Shown: one piece after another, positions 42,050 to 50,324 of the stretch
Numbering within the stretch: the stretch's first letter is position 1
Layout of the letters: every line of letters starts with the position of its first letter
Source of the DNA: an uncultured Duncaniella sp.
GTDB lineage: Bacteria; Bacteroidota; Bacteroidia; Bacteroidales; Muribaculaceae
Reading direction: 5' to 3'
Length of the DNA stretch: 64,000 nt
Assembly (NCBI GenBank): GCA_910576785.1
Contig: CAJTJG010000006.1
Location: 1 to 64,000 of the forward strand
The notes under the pieces: model-generated
Seen by the model: only the letters and a program-made list of their open reading frames with translations
Databases searched by the model: none
What the model was told of the DNA's origin: nothing
Made by a program: the position numbers and the translations under genes

Positions 42050-43714
42050 ATGGCGACAAAACCGTTCAAATATCAGGAGATGTTCCCGCTGGGACCTGAT
42101 ACAACAGAGTACTACAAGCTCACTTCCGACTATGTCAAGGTAGAAAACTGGGGAGGCCACGAGTTTCTGGTGGTCGACCCGCAGGCACTCACAGTGCTCG
42201 CCCGCGCATGTACCCACGACAATGCATTCATGCTGCGCAGGGAGCACAACGCCATGGTAGCCAAGATACTTTCAGACCCCGAAGCCTCCGAGAACGATAA
42301 GTTTGTCGCTCTCACCATGCTCCGCAACGCCGAGGTCGCCGCCAAGGGGCAGCTCCCCTTCTGCCAGGACACCGGTACAGCCATATGCCACGGCGAGAAG
42401 GGTCAGAATGTCTACACCGGATGCAATGACGAGGAGCGTATCTCCGAAGGCGTGTACATCACCTATACCACCGACAATCTCCGCTACTCACAGAACGCTC
42501 CCCTCACCATGTATGATGAGGTGAACACCGGATGCAATCTGCCCGCGCAGATAGACATACATGCCACCGAGGGCGACGAATACAAATTCCTCTTCGTGGC
42601 CAAGGGTGGAGGTTCGGCCAACAAGACATACCTTTTTCAGGAGACCAAAGCCATACTTAACCCCAAGACTCTCGTTCCTTTCCTTGTGGAGAAGATGAAG
42701 AGCCTCGGCACTGCCGCATGTCCCCCCTATCATATCGCCATCGTAGTGGGCGGAACATCGGCCGAGAAGAACCTTGAGGTAGTCAAGAAAGCTTCCGTGA
42801 AATATCTTGACAACCTTCCTGACCATGGCAATGAGCTGGGCCACGCTTTCCGCGACAAGGAGCTGGAGGCTGAACTCAAGAAACAGGCCGAATGCCTGGG
42901 ACTCGGCGCACAGTTCGGCGGCAAATATTTCGCCCATGACATACGTGTGATACGTCTCCCCCGCCATGGTGCCTCATGTCCAGTAGGTATCGGCGTATCC
43001 TGCTCGGCTGACCGCAACATCAAGGCCAAGATCAATCGTGAGGGCCTCTGGATAGAGAAACTCGACTCCAATCCCGGTGAGCTCATCCCCGAAGAATACC
43101 GCAAGCAGGGCGAAGGTGAGGTTGTGAAGATCGACCTTAACCGTCCCATGTCCGAGATCCTTCAGGAGCTCACCAAATATCCCGTATCCACCCGTCTCTC
43201 GCTCAACGGCACCATCATCGTAGGCCGCGACATAGCCCACGCTAAGATCAAAGAGCGTCTTGACAAGGGAGAGCCCATGCCCCAGTACCTCAAGGATCAT
43301 CCCATCTATTATGCAGGTCCCGCCAAGACTCCCGCCGGAATGCCCTCCGGATCATTCGGCCCCACCACCGCCGGACGTATGGACTCGTATGTGGATCAGT
43401 TCCAGGCTGCGGGCGGCTCAATGGTGATGATTGCCAAGGGCAACAGAAGCAAGCAGGTTACAGACGCATGCCACAAGCATGGCGGTTTCTACCTCGGGTC
43501 CATCGGCGGCCCCGCTGCCATCCTCGCCCAGAACAGTATCAAGAAAGTTGAGCTTCTCGAATACCCCGAGCTCGGCATGGAGGCTATCTGGAAAATCGAA
43601 GTAGAGGACTTCCCCGCGTTCATCCTCGTCGACGACAAGGGCAACGACTTCTTCACCGAGATCTCCGAGAAGTGCAAGGGCTGCGCCCTCTCTGCCGGCA
43701 GTGACAAGCATTAA
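42050..43714 (+). CDS. Class I fumarate hydratase (iron-sulfur)
   Basis: A 554-residue cytoplasmic enzyme interconverting malate and fumarate, here probably running toward fumarate in the reductive branch to succinate. The N-terminal alpha domain has LPFCQDTGTAICHGEKGQ and YDEVNTGCNLPAQI with cluster cysteines, and the middle has KGGGSANKTYLFQ. The beta domain has KTPAGMPSGSFGPTTAGRMD and SIGGPAAILAQN, typical of FumA/FumB-type fused enzymes with an oxygen-sensitive 4Fe-4S cluster. Length is normal (about 545-555). A histidine kinase gene follows after 21 bp. Confidence 0.96.
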   Translation: MATKPFKYQEMFPLGPDTTEYYKLTSDYVKVENWGGHEFLVVDPQALTVLARACTHDNAFMLRREHNAMVAKILSDPEASENDKFVALTMLRNAEVAAKGQLPFCQDTGTAICHGEKGQNVYTGCNDEERISEGVYITYTTDNLRYSQNAPLTMYDEVNTGCNLPAQIDIHATEGDEYKFLFVAKGGGSANKTYLFQETKAILNPKTLVPFLVEKMKSLGTAACPPYHIAIVVGGTSAEKNLEVVKKASVKYLDNLPDHGNELGHAFRDKELEAELKKQAECLGLGAQFGGKYFAHDIRVIRLPRHGASCPVGIGVSCSADRNIKAKINREGLWIEKLDSNPGELIPEEYRKQGEGEVVKIDLNRPMSEILQELTKYPVSTRLSLNGTIIVGRDIAHAKIKERLDKGEPMPQYLKDHPIYYAGPAKTPAGMPSGSFGPTTAGRMDSYVDQFQAAGGSMVMIAKGNRSKQVTDACHKHGGFYLGSIGGPAAILAQNSIKKVELLEYPELGMEAIWKIEVEDFPAFILVDDKGNDFFTEISEKCKGCALSAGSDKH

Positions 43715-43735
43715 CGCACGAAACCTACCATAGAA

Positions 43736-44941
43736 TTGGCAGGAAATATCTACGACATACGACGATATGGCATCATCAGTTTTCTGGTGGTGTCTATCGT
43801 TGTCGTCGGTATTTTTCTCTACTATTCCGACTCGCTGGTGAAAGACCTCTCAAGCCAGGAGCGAGACAGGATGCAGATATGGGCCGACGCCACAAGGGAG
43901 ATTGTCAACGTAAGCGTTGAGGAAGAACCGGATCCCGCCATGATGGACTTCCTGCTGTCGATCATCGAGGAGAACAGAAATATACCTGTGCTTCTCACTG
44001 ATTCAGATGGCAATATCCTGATGCACCGCAACTTCGCTCTCCCGCAGGAGGCCGACTCCCTCTCCCCGTTCACCCTCAGCCAACGCAACATGGAGTTTCT
44101 GAAATCAAAGTATGAGAAACTCCGTGGCGGCACCAATATGATCGAGATAGACATGGGGGAGGCAGGAAAACAATACCTGTATTACGAGGACTCCCGTATA
44201 CTTAGGGCATTGAACTACTATCCTTATATACAGGTGCTTGTCCTCATGGCTTTCATCCTGATCGTATACTATGCCGTATCTTCCACCAAACGGGCGGAGC
44301 AAAACAAGGTATGGGTAGGACTCTCCAAGGAGACCGCACACCAGCTCGGCACACCCATCTCCTCACTCATGGCATGGATGGAACTCCTCAAGGATCTGGG
44401 AGTGGACGCCGAGACAGTGAGCGAGATGAACAAGGATGTGACAAGGCTCTCCACCATAGCGTCCCGTTTCTCCAAGATCGGCTCCAAGCCGGCTATGCAG
44501 CGGGAAGATCTGAACGACCTTGCACGTAAGTGCACGGACTATATGAAAACTCGTATATCAAAACGCATATCCCTGACATTCATCAGTGGGGAGGAGCCTG
44601 TCTATGTAATGGCCTCCTCGCCTCTGGCCGAGTGGGTCATGGAAAATCTGATCAAAAATGCAGTCGACGCCATGGATGGCGACGGTTCCATCACCGTCAC
44701 CGTAAGCAGTGATAAGGACAATGGTGTGATCGATGTGACTGATACCGGAAAGGGTATCTCAAAAAAGAATCAGAAAAACATATTCAGCCCCGGATTCACG
44801 ACCAAAAGTCGTGGCTGGGGACTCGGTCTCACCCTCGCACGCCGTATCGTAGAGGAGTATCACGGCGGACGTATCTATGTCAGGAACTCCGAACTTGGAG
44901 TAGGCACCACATTTACTATAGAAATACCCAAGGTTTGCTGA
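43736..44941 (+). CDS. Orphan membrane histidine kinase
   Basis: A 401-residue sensor kinase. Transmembrane helices lie at about 12-29 and 161-180, enclosing a periplasmic domain of about 130 residues. The H-box KETAHQLGTPISSL has phospho-accepting His202. The ATPase has N-box ENLIKNAVDAMDGDG, G1 DTGKGIS and G2 GWGLGLTLARRI. No HAMP domain and no response regulator gene nearby. The start codon is TTG at 43736, the only one that includes the first membrane segment. It lies 21 bp after fumarase and 3 bp before prmC, so it is part of a longer operon. The signal is unknown. Confidence 0.9.
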   Translation: MAGNIYDIRRYGIISFLVVSIVVVGIFLYYSDSLVKDLSSQERDRMQIWADATREIVNVSVEEEPDPAMMDFLLSIIEENRNIPVLLTDSDGNILMHRNFALPQEADSLSPFTLSQRNMEFLKSKYEKLRGGTNMIEIDMGEAGKQYLYYEDSRILRALNYYPYIQVLVLMAFILIVYYAVSSTKRAEQNKVWVGLSKETAHQLGTPISSLMAWMELLKDLGVDAETVSEMNKDVTRLSTIASRFSKIGSKPAMQREDLNDLARKCTDYMKTRISKRISLTFISGEEPVYVMASSPLAEWVMENLIKNAVDAMDGDGSITVTVSSDKDNGVIDVTDTGKGISKKNQKNIFSPGFTTKSRGWGLGLTLARRIVEEYHGGRIYVRNSELGVGTTFTIEIPKVC

Positions 44942-44944
44942 ACA

Positions 44945-45793
44945 ATGAACTACCGCGAACTGCTGAGAGCCTCATCCGGCAAACTCAGCTCTATATATGA
45001 TGGTCGCGAGGCCTCCAACATCATGCATCTTGTCATCGAAACCATCAAAGGTTGGAACAGTGTGGATCTGCTCATGCACATGGATGACGAGGTGTCTGAT
45101 TATATCTCCGGAAAAACCGAGGGCATTGTGTCACGCCTCCTTGCCAACGAGCCTGTTCAATATATTCTTGGCGAGACATACTGGCATGGCATGAAGCTCA
45201 AAGTGACCCCCGATGTGCTCATCCCGCGCCCGGAGACGTCGGAGCTTGTCGACATGATAACCGACGCTGACAAAGGTCGCGATCTCAAGGTCCTGGATCT
45301 ATGCACCGGATCCGGAGCCATAGCTATCGCGCTAAGCCGTTTCCTTGACTTTCCCGATATCTGCGGGATTGACATATCGGATGCGGCTCTATCCGTGGCC
45401 CGCGATAACGCCAGGTCGCTCCACGCAGATGTGAAATTCCTGAAGTGCGATGTGCTCAAACCATTGCCCTTTGCCGACGGAGAGTTCGACATCATCGTCT
45501 CAAATCCTCCGTATATATGTGCCAATGAGCGTAAGGATATGGCAAGGAATGTCCTCGATCACGAACCGGCCATCGCTCTGTTTGTCCCCGACAACGACCC
45601 TATGAGATTCTATCGGCCTATCGCCGGTGAGGGATTCCGCATCGCTCGCCCTGGAGGCAAGATATATCTTGAGATCAACCCGTTGTATGCCGACGACGTC
45701 ATCTCGGTTCTTGAAGGAGCCGGTTGGACCGATGTCTGCGTCATGATGGATATGGAAGGGAAAAAGCGGTTTGCTAAAGGTACAAGGTCATGA
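44945..45793 (+). CDS. prmC: Release factor glutamine methyltransferase
   Basis: A 282-residue SAM enzyme that methylates the GGQ glutamine of peptide chain release factors 1 and 2. The N-terminal helical domain contains EPVQYILGETYWHGMKLKV. The SAM-binding motif is VLDLCTGSGAIAIALS (about residue 116). The substrate-binding NPPY is in IIVSNPPYIC (about 187). It starts 3 bp after the kinase stop and its end overlaps recX by 4 bp (ATGA), so translation is coupled. Confidence 0.95.
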   Translation: MNYRELLRASSGKLSSIYDGREASNIMHLVIETIKGWNSVDLLMHMDDEVSDYISGKTEGIVSRLLANEPVQYILGETYWHGMKLKVTPDVLIPRPETSELVDMITDADKGRDLKVLDLCTGSGAIAIALSRFLDFPDICGIDISDAALSVARDNARSLHADVKFLKCDVLKPLPFADGEFDIIVSNPPYICANERKDMARNVLDHEPAIALFVPDNDPMRFYRPIAGEGFRIARPGGKIYLEINPLYADDVISVLEGAGWTDVCVMMDMEGKKRFAKGTRS

Positions 45794-46278
45794 TGTCAAG
45801 CCGTAAACCTATCACGCCCGAGATGGCCCTGTCAAAAGGAGCCTCCCTCTGTGCCCGATGCGAACAGTGTACCTACGACATCATGCGCAAGTTCGAACGT
45901 TGGGGCCTGTCCCGACGCGATGCAGATGCCGTGATGCTACAGCTCGAGCAGAAAGGCTTCATAAGCGATGCCCGCTATGCAGCGGCATATGCGCATGACA
46001 AACTCGTGTTCAGCGGCTGGGGTGCGCGCAAGATTGCCATGGGGCTCGCTGCAAAACGCATACCCCGCGATATGATAGCTGAAGCCCTTTCCACTCTTGA
46101 CAAGGAGGAATACGTAGCGGTGGCAAAACGTGTGCTGTCATCCCGCCTGAGGCTTACCCCTGCTCTGACAGAGACATATGAAGGCAAACAGAAACTGCTC
46201 CGTTTCGGAGTACAGCGAGGGTTTCCCATAGCCTTGGTGTCAGGTATTATCAACCAACTTATATCCGGTGAAGACTGA
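45790..46278 (+). CDS. recX: Regulatory protein RecX
   Basis: A 162-residue helical protein that modulates RecA filaments. Characteristic segments are LCARCEQCTYDIMRKFERWG, FISDARYAAAYAHDKLVFSGWGARKIAMGLAAKRIPRDMI and the C-terminal KQKLLRFGVQRGFP, matching the three tandem three-helix repeats of the family. An extra Cys pair (CARCEQC) near residue 21 is typical of Bacteroidetes members. It overlaps prmC by 4 bp and comF by 11 bp. recA is not in the window. Confidence 0.92.
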   Translation: MMSSRKPITPEMALSKGASLCARCEQCTYDIMRKFERWGLSRRDADAVMLQLEQKGFISDARYAAAYAHDKLVFSGWGARKIAMGLAAKRIPRDMIAEALSTLDKEEYVAVAKRVLSSRLRLTPALTETYEGKQKLLRFGVQRGFPIALVSGIINQLISGED

Positions 46279-46993
46279 CAGACTACTGCATGCAGCGAAG
46301 CTATGGTCCACGTCACTGGTGAGCATGTTCATCCCCGACACATGTACGGTATGCGGCAGGACACTCGTGGAGGGCGAGGAGATAATGTGCCTCGGATGTC
46401 TCCACGGGCTTCCTCGCACCTACGGAACTCCTCCGGGCCAGAACGAGATCCTCGACAGACTTATATCGCTGCGTGCTCCGGTCGAAAGAGCCACGTCATT
46501 ATTCCAGTATCATAAGGAAAATCCATACTCGCGACTCATCCTTGACTGCAAATATCACGCACGCCCGGTGATAGGGCGCAGACTTGCCGCCATGCACGCG
46601 CGTGAGATGACGGGGATAGGATTCTTTGATGGTATCGATTGCGTGGTGCCTGTCCCGATACATTTTTTCAAGCGGATGAAAAGAGGTTACAATCAGACCC
46701 ATGGCATAGCGCACGGCATCAGCGATGTGACCGGTATCCCTGTGGCCTATAATCTCAGGGCAGCGAGATATCACACTTCTCAGACAAGGCGCAATTCCCG
46801 CGAGCGACAGCGCAACGCCATAGGGTCGTTCTATGTCAACCGACCCTACGAACTTGACGGCATGCATATCCTTATCGTGGACGATGTCATCACTACCGGA
46901 GCCACACTCCACGAAGCCGCTGAAACCATCAGGAGAGCAAACCAGACGGTGAGACTGAGCGTTTTTTCTTTAGCACTCACCTATAATACGTAA
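46268..46993 (+). CDS. comF: ComF-family phosphoribosyltransferase-like protein
   Basis: A 241-residue protein with an N-terminal zinc-finger-like motif (FIPDTCTVCGRTLVEGEEIMCLGC) and a C-terminal PRTase fold with the PRPP-binding ILIVDDVITTGATL (about 201-214). ComF proteins support DNA uptake in naturally competent bacteria; in Bacteroidetes the function is untested. The GTG at 46268 overlaps recX by 11 bp; an ATG at 46325, just before the zinc motif, is an alternative start. It ends the fumarase-kinase-prmC-recX-comF series. Confidence 0.85.
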   Translation: MKTDRLLHAAKLWSTSLVSMFIPDTCTVCGRTLVEGEEIMCLGCLHGLPRTYGTPPGQNEILDRLISLRAPVERATSLFQYHKENPYSRLILDCKYHARPVIGRRLAAMHAREMTGIGFFDGIDCVVPVPIHFFKRMKRGYNQTHGIAHGISDVTGIPVAYNLRAARYHTSQTRRNSRERQRNAIGSFYVNRPYELDGMHILIVDDVITTGATLHEAAETIRRANQTVRLSVFSLALTYNT

Positions 46994-47019
46994 TACGTAA
47001 AAAATACATTCATCCAAAA

Positions 47020-48174
47020 ATGCGAATCAGATTACTTGCTGTCACATCTATATTACTTGTGCTTGCGCTTTCCGGGGGCATAGACTCAGCCGCTGCCGAG
47101 ACGCATGACAGTGTGCCCGCCAAAAACGGTGTGATTGACAGGTTGATACACTATTTCGCATCCTCCAACAAGCATACTGTCACTACCCGACCCCATTTCA
47201 CTTTCATAGGAGGGCCGCATTACTCCAAGGAATCAGGGTTCGGCATAGGTCTGGTGCTCGGCGGCAACTACTCGACAGTACCATCCGACACGTTGCTCCC
47301 GTTGTCGAACATATCCATAGTTGGCGACATTGCCACAAAGAACCTGTTCATGATAGGAGCACGCGGCGAGCATATCTTCCCAGAGAACAGCCGCAGGATC
47401 AACTATCGGTTTGGACTGAGATCCATGTCGTCCTACTTCTGGGGAAGCGGCTACGACATGGGTGTCCATGACTCGAACAAGACAAAGTACCGCGATCTCA
47501 CCATTAATCTGTCTGCCGCATATGAGTGGCGTGTGCTTAACGGTCTGTATATCGGCCCCATGGCGGAATTCTATTATGTAGGAGCGAGCAAACCGGCATC
47601 CGTGGAAGTCTGGGAGGGACAACCGCTCCATCACATCACAGCCGGGGCGGGAATTAAACTGAGTTTCGACACACGCGACAATCACACAGGTCCTCACAGC
47701 GGATGGCTACTGGAATTCAACCAGATGTTCTATCCGAAATTTTTCGGCAACGGCAGCTATCCGTTCTACATATCACGCATAGCAGCCAATTACTATCACC
47801 CGCTATGGCGCAACGCTACAATAGCCACAAGAATACATGCTGATTTTTCCTATGGCGACAGCCCTTGGAACATGCTTCCCACCCTCGGCTCCGGATCGAT
47901 GAGGAGTTACTACGAAGGACGCTACAGAGACAAGAATGCCGTCGATCTCACCATCGAGTTGCGACAAAAAGTGTGGCGACGCAGCGGTGTGGTGCTGTGG
48001 GGCGGTATAGGCAATGTATTCCCCAAACTCTCAGCCCTGAAAATGAATCAATTTCTACCGGAATTCGGCATAGGATACCGTTGGGAATTCAAGCGCGATG
48101 CCAATATCCGCATAGATCTCGGTTTCGGACGTCGCTCATCCGGTTTTGTTTTTGGTCTGAACGAATCCTTCTGA
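47020..48174 (+). CDS. Omp85-type outer-membrane barrel without POTRA
   Basis: A 384-residue protein with a signal peptide (about 1-27, ending SAAA), a linker of about 35 residues and a C-terminal barrel of alternating strands ending in Phe (FVFGLNESF), as outer-membrane proteins do. The motif GSMRSYYEGRYRDKN corresponds to the (V/L)RGY..GRYRD motif of the BamA/TamA surface-antigen family, where the L6 loop arginine enters the barrel. The usual N-terminal POTRA domains are missing, so it is a short Omp85 relative whose role (lipid or protein handling) is unknown. It lies 13 bp before the phosphoethanolamine transferase gene. Confidence 0.75.
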   Translation: MRIRLLAVTSILLVLALSGGIDSAAAETHDSVPAKNGVIDRLIHYFASSNKHTVTTRPHFTFIGGPHYSKESGFGIGLVLGGNYSTVPSDTLLPLSNISIVGDIATKNLFMIGARGEHIFPENSRRINYRFGLRSMSSYFWGSGYDMGVHDSNKTKYRDLTINLSAAYEWRVLNGLYIGPMAEFYYVGASKPASVEVWEGQPLHHITAGAGIKLSFDTRDNHTGPHSGWLLEFNQMFYPKFFGNGSYPFYISRIAANYYHPLWRNATIATRIHADFSYGDSPWNMLPTLGSGSMRSYYEGRYRDKNAVDLTIELRQKVWRRSGVVLWGGIGNVFPKLSALKMNQFLPEFGIGYRWEFKRDANIRIDLGFGRRSSGFVFGLNESF

Positions 48175-48187
48175 CTACATCCAAATC

Positions 48188-49825
48188 ATGCTAAAGAAAA
48201 GAATTTTCCTTTACTACACACTTGCAGTGCTGATGATCCCCAATGTGATGCTGTGCGTCACAGAAGGGCTTGGCGCCATCGCATCCGCAGCCAACATTCT
48301 CCTCCCCGGAGGAGTGATACTGCTGCTGCTTGCATGTTCAAGAAGTATAGGGCGAAACATCTGGCTTGCCTTCCCGTTTTTCTTCTTCGCGGCTTTCCAG
48401 CTTGTGCTCATGAACCTTTACGGCCGTAGCGTTATCGCGGTCGACATGTTCCTGAATCTTGTCACTACCAATGTCTCCGAGGTGTCCGAACTGCTCGGCA
48501 ACATGCTCACGACACTTCTCGTGGTGTTCATGCTCTATCTTCCGCCGCTTATAGCCGGCTACATAATGTGCCGTCACGGAATATCGCTCGATCGCAGGAC
48601 TTTGAGATGGGCTCGTATATCGGCTTGCGCATCGGTCATTGCCGGTATGATACTCTGCATCACCGCCGGTCGCATCGACAGGGACTTTTCCGTGAAGAGA
48701 GACATATATCCCGCTAATGTAGTCTACAATGTATATCTTGCTTTCGACCGCACTGCACGCACAAGCAATTACCATGAGACATCAGCAGCTTTCCGCTATG
48801 ATGCCGTACCGACCCATCCGGCGGACTCGGCCGAAACCTATATCATGGTCATCGGAGAAACCTCAAGAGCTTCCGACTGGCAGCTTTGCGGCTATTCCCG
48901 GTCCACTAACCCGTTGCTGTCCCGGCATGATGATATTTTCGTAGCCCGCAATACATATAGCGAGAGTAATACCACTCATAAAAGTGTCCCTATGCTCCTA
49001 AGCCCGGTCGATGCCGAGACATTCGACCGGGATATATACACCGTGAAAAGCATAATCTCCGCTTTCAAAGAGGCTGGATTCCGCTGCTCCTTCATATCCA
49101 ACCAGCGCTACAACCATTCCTTCATAGATTTTTTTGCCGAAGAGGCCGACATGACCCTGTTCCTGAAAGAGACCGACATGGAATTCGACCCCTCGGTACC
49201 GGAAGATCTGCACATGCTTGTCCCGCTTGACAGGGAATTGGCAAAACCGGACAGAAAAAAACTGATCGTCCTGCATACCTATGGATCGCACTTCAACTAC
49301 CGTGACCGTTATACGGATGAGTTTGCCAGATTCCTGCCTGACGATTATGATGACGCCACATCCAGATGCAGGGACAGGCTGATCAATGCGTACGACAATA
49401 CCATCACAGTGACTGACCGGCTACTGCATGAATGCATATCCCGTCTTGACAGTGTCGATGGGATGATCGGAGGTATTCTCTATACATCCGATCACGGCGA
49501 GGATATATTTGACGATGAGTCGGGGCGCTTTCTACACGCGTCCCCCGTACCAAGTATTCAGCAGGTACATGTACCGCTTTTGGCCTGGGTCTCGTCCGCA
49601 TGGCGTGGGCTATATCCGGAGAAAGCACGGGCGCTTGCCGAAAACACCGGTAAATTTGTGTCTTCTTCCCGCAGCTTCGCTCCTACCATCGCCGATATGG
49701 CCGGACTGGAAAGCGGGCATATAGACACCACCGCATCGTTGGTATCACCGGGATATACCCCTCGCGAGGCACTCTATCTTGACGACCATAACAGAGCCGT
49801 CCCTCTCAGAAAAATAGTTCGGTAA
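48188..49825 (+). CDS. Lipid A phosphoethanolamine transferase (EptA-like)
   Basis: A 545-residue inner-membrane enzyme. Five hydrophobic helices occupy about 1-180 and the periplasmic sulfatase-fold domain follows. Active-site positions match EptA/MCR: Glu224 in IMVIGETSRASDWQLCGYSR, nucleophile Thr263 in NTTHKSVPMLL, HTYGSHFNY, and Asp435-His436 in YTSDHGED. It moves phosphoethanolamine to lipid A or other lipids, lowering negative charge and raising resistance to cationic peptides. It is probably co-transcribed with the barrel gene upstream. Its last 20 bp overlap the end of the convergent nrdG gene. Confidence 0.9.
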   Translation: MLKKRIFLYYTLAVLMIPNVMLCVTEGLGAIASAANILLPGGVILLLLACSRSIGRNIWLAFPFFFFAAFQLVLMNLYGRSVIAVDMFLNLVTTNVSEVSELLGNMLTTLLVVFMLYLPPLIAGYIMCRHGISLDRRTLRWARISACASVIAGMILCITAGRIDRDFSVKRDIYPANVVYNVYLAFDRTARTSNYHETSAAFRYDAVPTHPADSAETYIMVIGETSRASDWQLCGYSRSTNPLLSRHDDIFVARNTYSESNTTHKSVPMLLSPVDAETFDRDIYTVKSIISAFKEAGFRCSFISNQRYNHSFIDFFAEEADMTLFLKETDMEFDPSVPEDLHMLVPLDRELAKPDRKKLIVLHTYGSHFNYRDRYTDEFARFLPDDYDDATSRCRDRLINAYDNTITVTDRLLHECISRLDSVDGMIGGILYTSDHGEDIFDDESGRFLHASPVPSIQQVHVPLLAWVSSAWRGLYPEKARALAENTGKFVSSSRSFAPTIADMAGLESGHIDTTASLVSPGYTPREALYLDDHNRAVPLRKIVR

Positions 49826-50303
49826 AGTCATTACCCCACTCCACCACTTGATCGTGGGTGGATTTGCCCACATCCACGAGTCGTTGGTTGGACGATCCGC
49901 GGAACTGCAGGCTGATATCCCGTAACGCCTCTACAAACGGACCGTCAACCACTACTTCCAGATATGGCAGCAAGGCCATAGCCGACGGTATGGAGAAAAG
50001 CTGGTCGAAAAGAAAACCGGTATAGCACCATATGGTCTTCCCCTGCGAGTGTATAGTCCTGGCCAGTTCAACAAGTTCTTCACCCTGATATATCGGATCC
50101 CCACCTGTGAACGTGACATCAAACCCATGTTCGCTCACTATAGCGGCGATCTCGCCCACTGTCATCTCTTTCCCGGCATCTATTGGCCACGACTGAGGAT
50201 TGTGACATCCCGGGCAGGCATGATGGCACCCGGCGAAATATATGGACGTTCTAAGCCCCGGGCCGTCGACCGACGTCCCGGGGACTATATCAATAACTCT
50301 CAT
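49806..50303 (-). CDS. nrdG: Anaerobic ribonucleotide reductase activase
   Basis: A 165-residue radical-SAM activase that generates the glycyl radical of NrdD. The cluster motif is CHHACPGC with a further HNPQSWP (about 26-38), the class activase CxxxCxxC. The FTGGDPIYQ segment binds SAM. It lies 21 bp downstream of nrdD, on the same transcript. Its 3' end overlaps the convergent phosphoethanolamine transferase gene by 20 bp. Confidence 0.95.
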   Translation of the reverse strand: MRVIDIVPGTSVDGPGLRTSIYFAGCHHACPGCHNPQSWPIDAGKEMTVGEIAAIVSEHGFDVTFTGGDPIYQGEELVELARTIHSQGKTIWCYTGFLFDQLFSIPSAMALLPYLEVVVDGPFVEALRDISLQFRGSSNQRLVDVGKSTHDQVVEWGNDFTELFF

Positions 50304-50324
50304 TATTGTTCTGGTAGAGGAGTG

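Noticed and set aside
42488..42967. Minus-strand open frame inside fumarase
   Set aside because: It is fully antisense to a conserved enzyme and is explained by that gene's codon composition.
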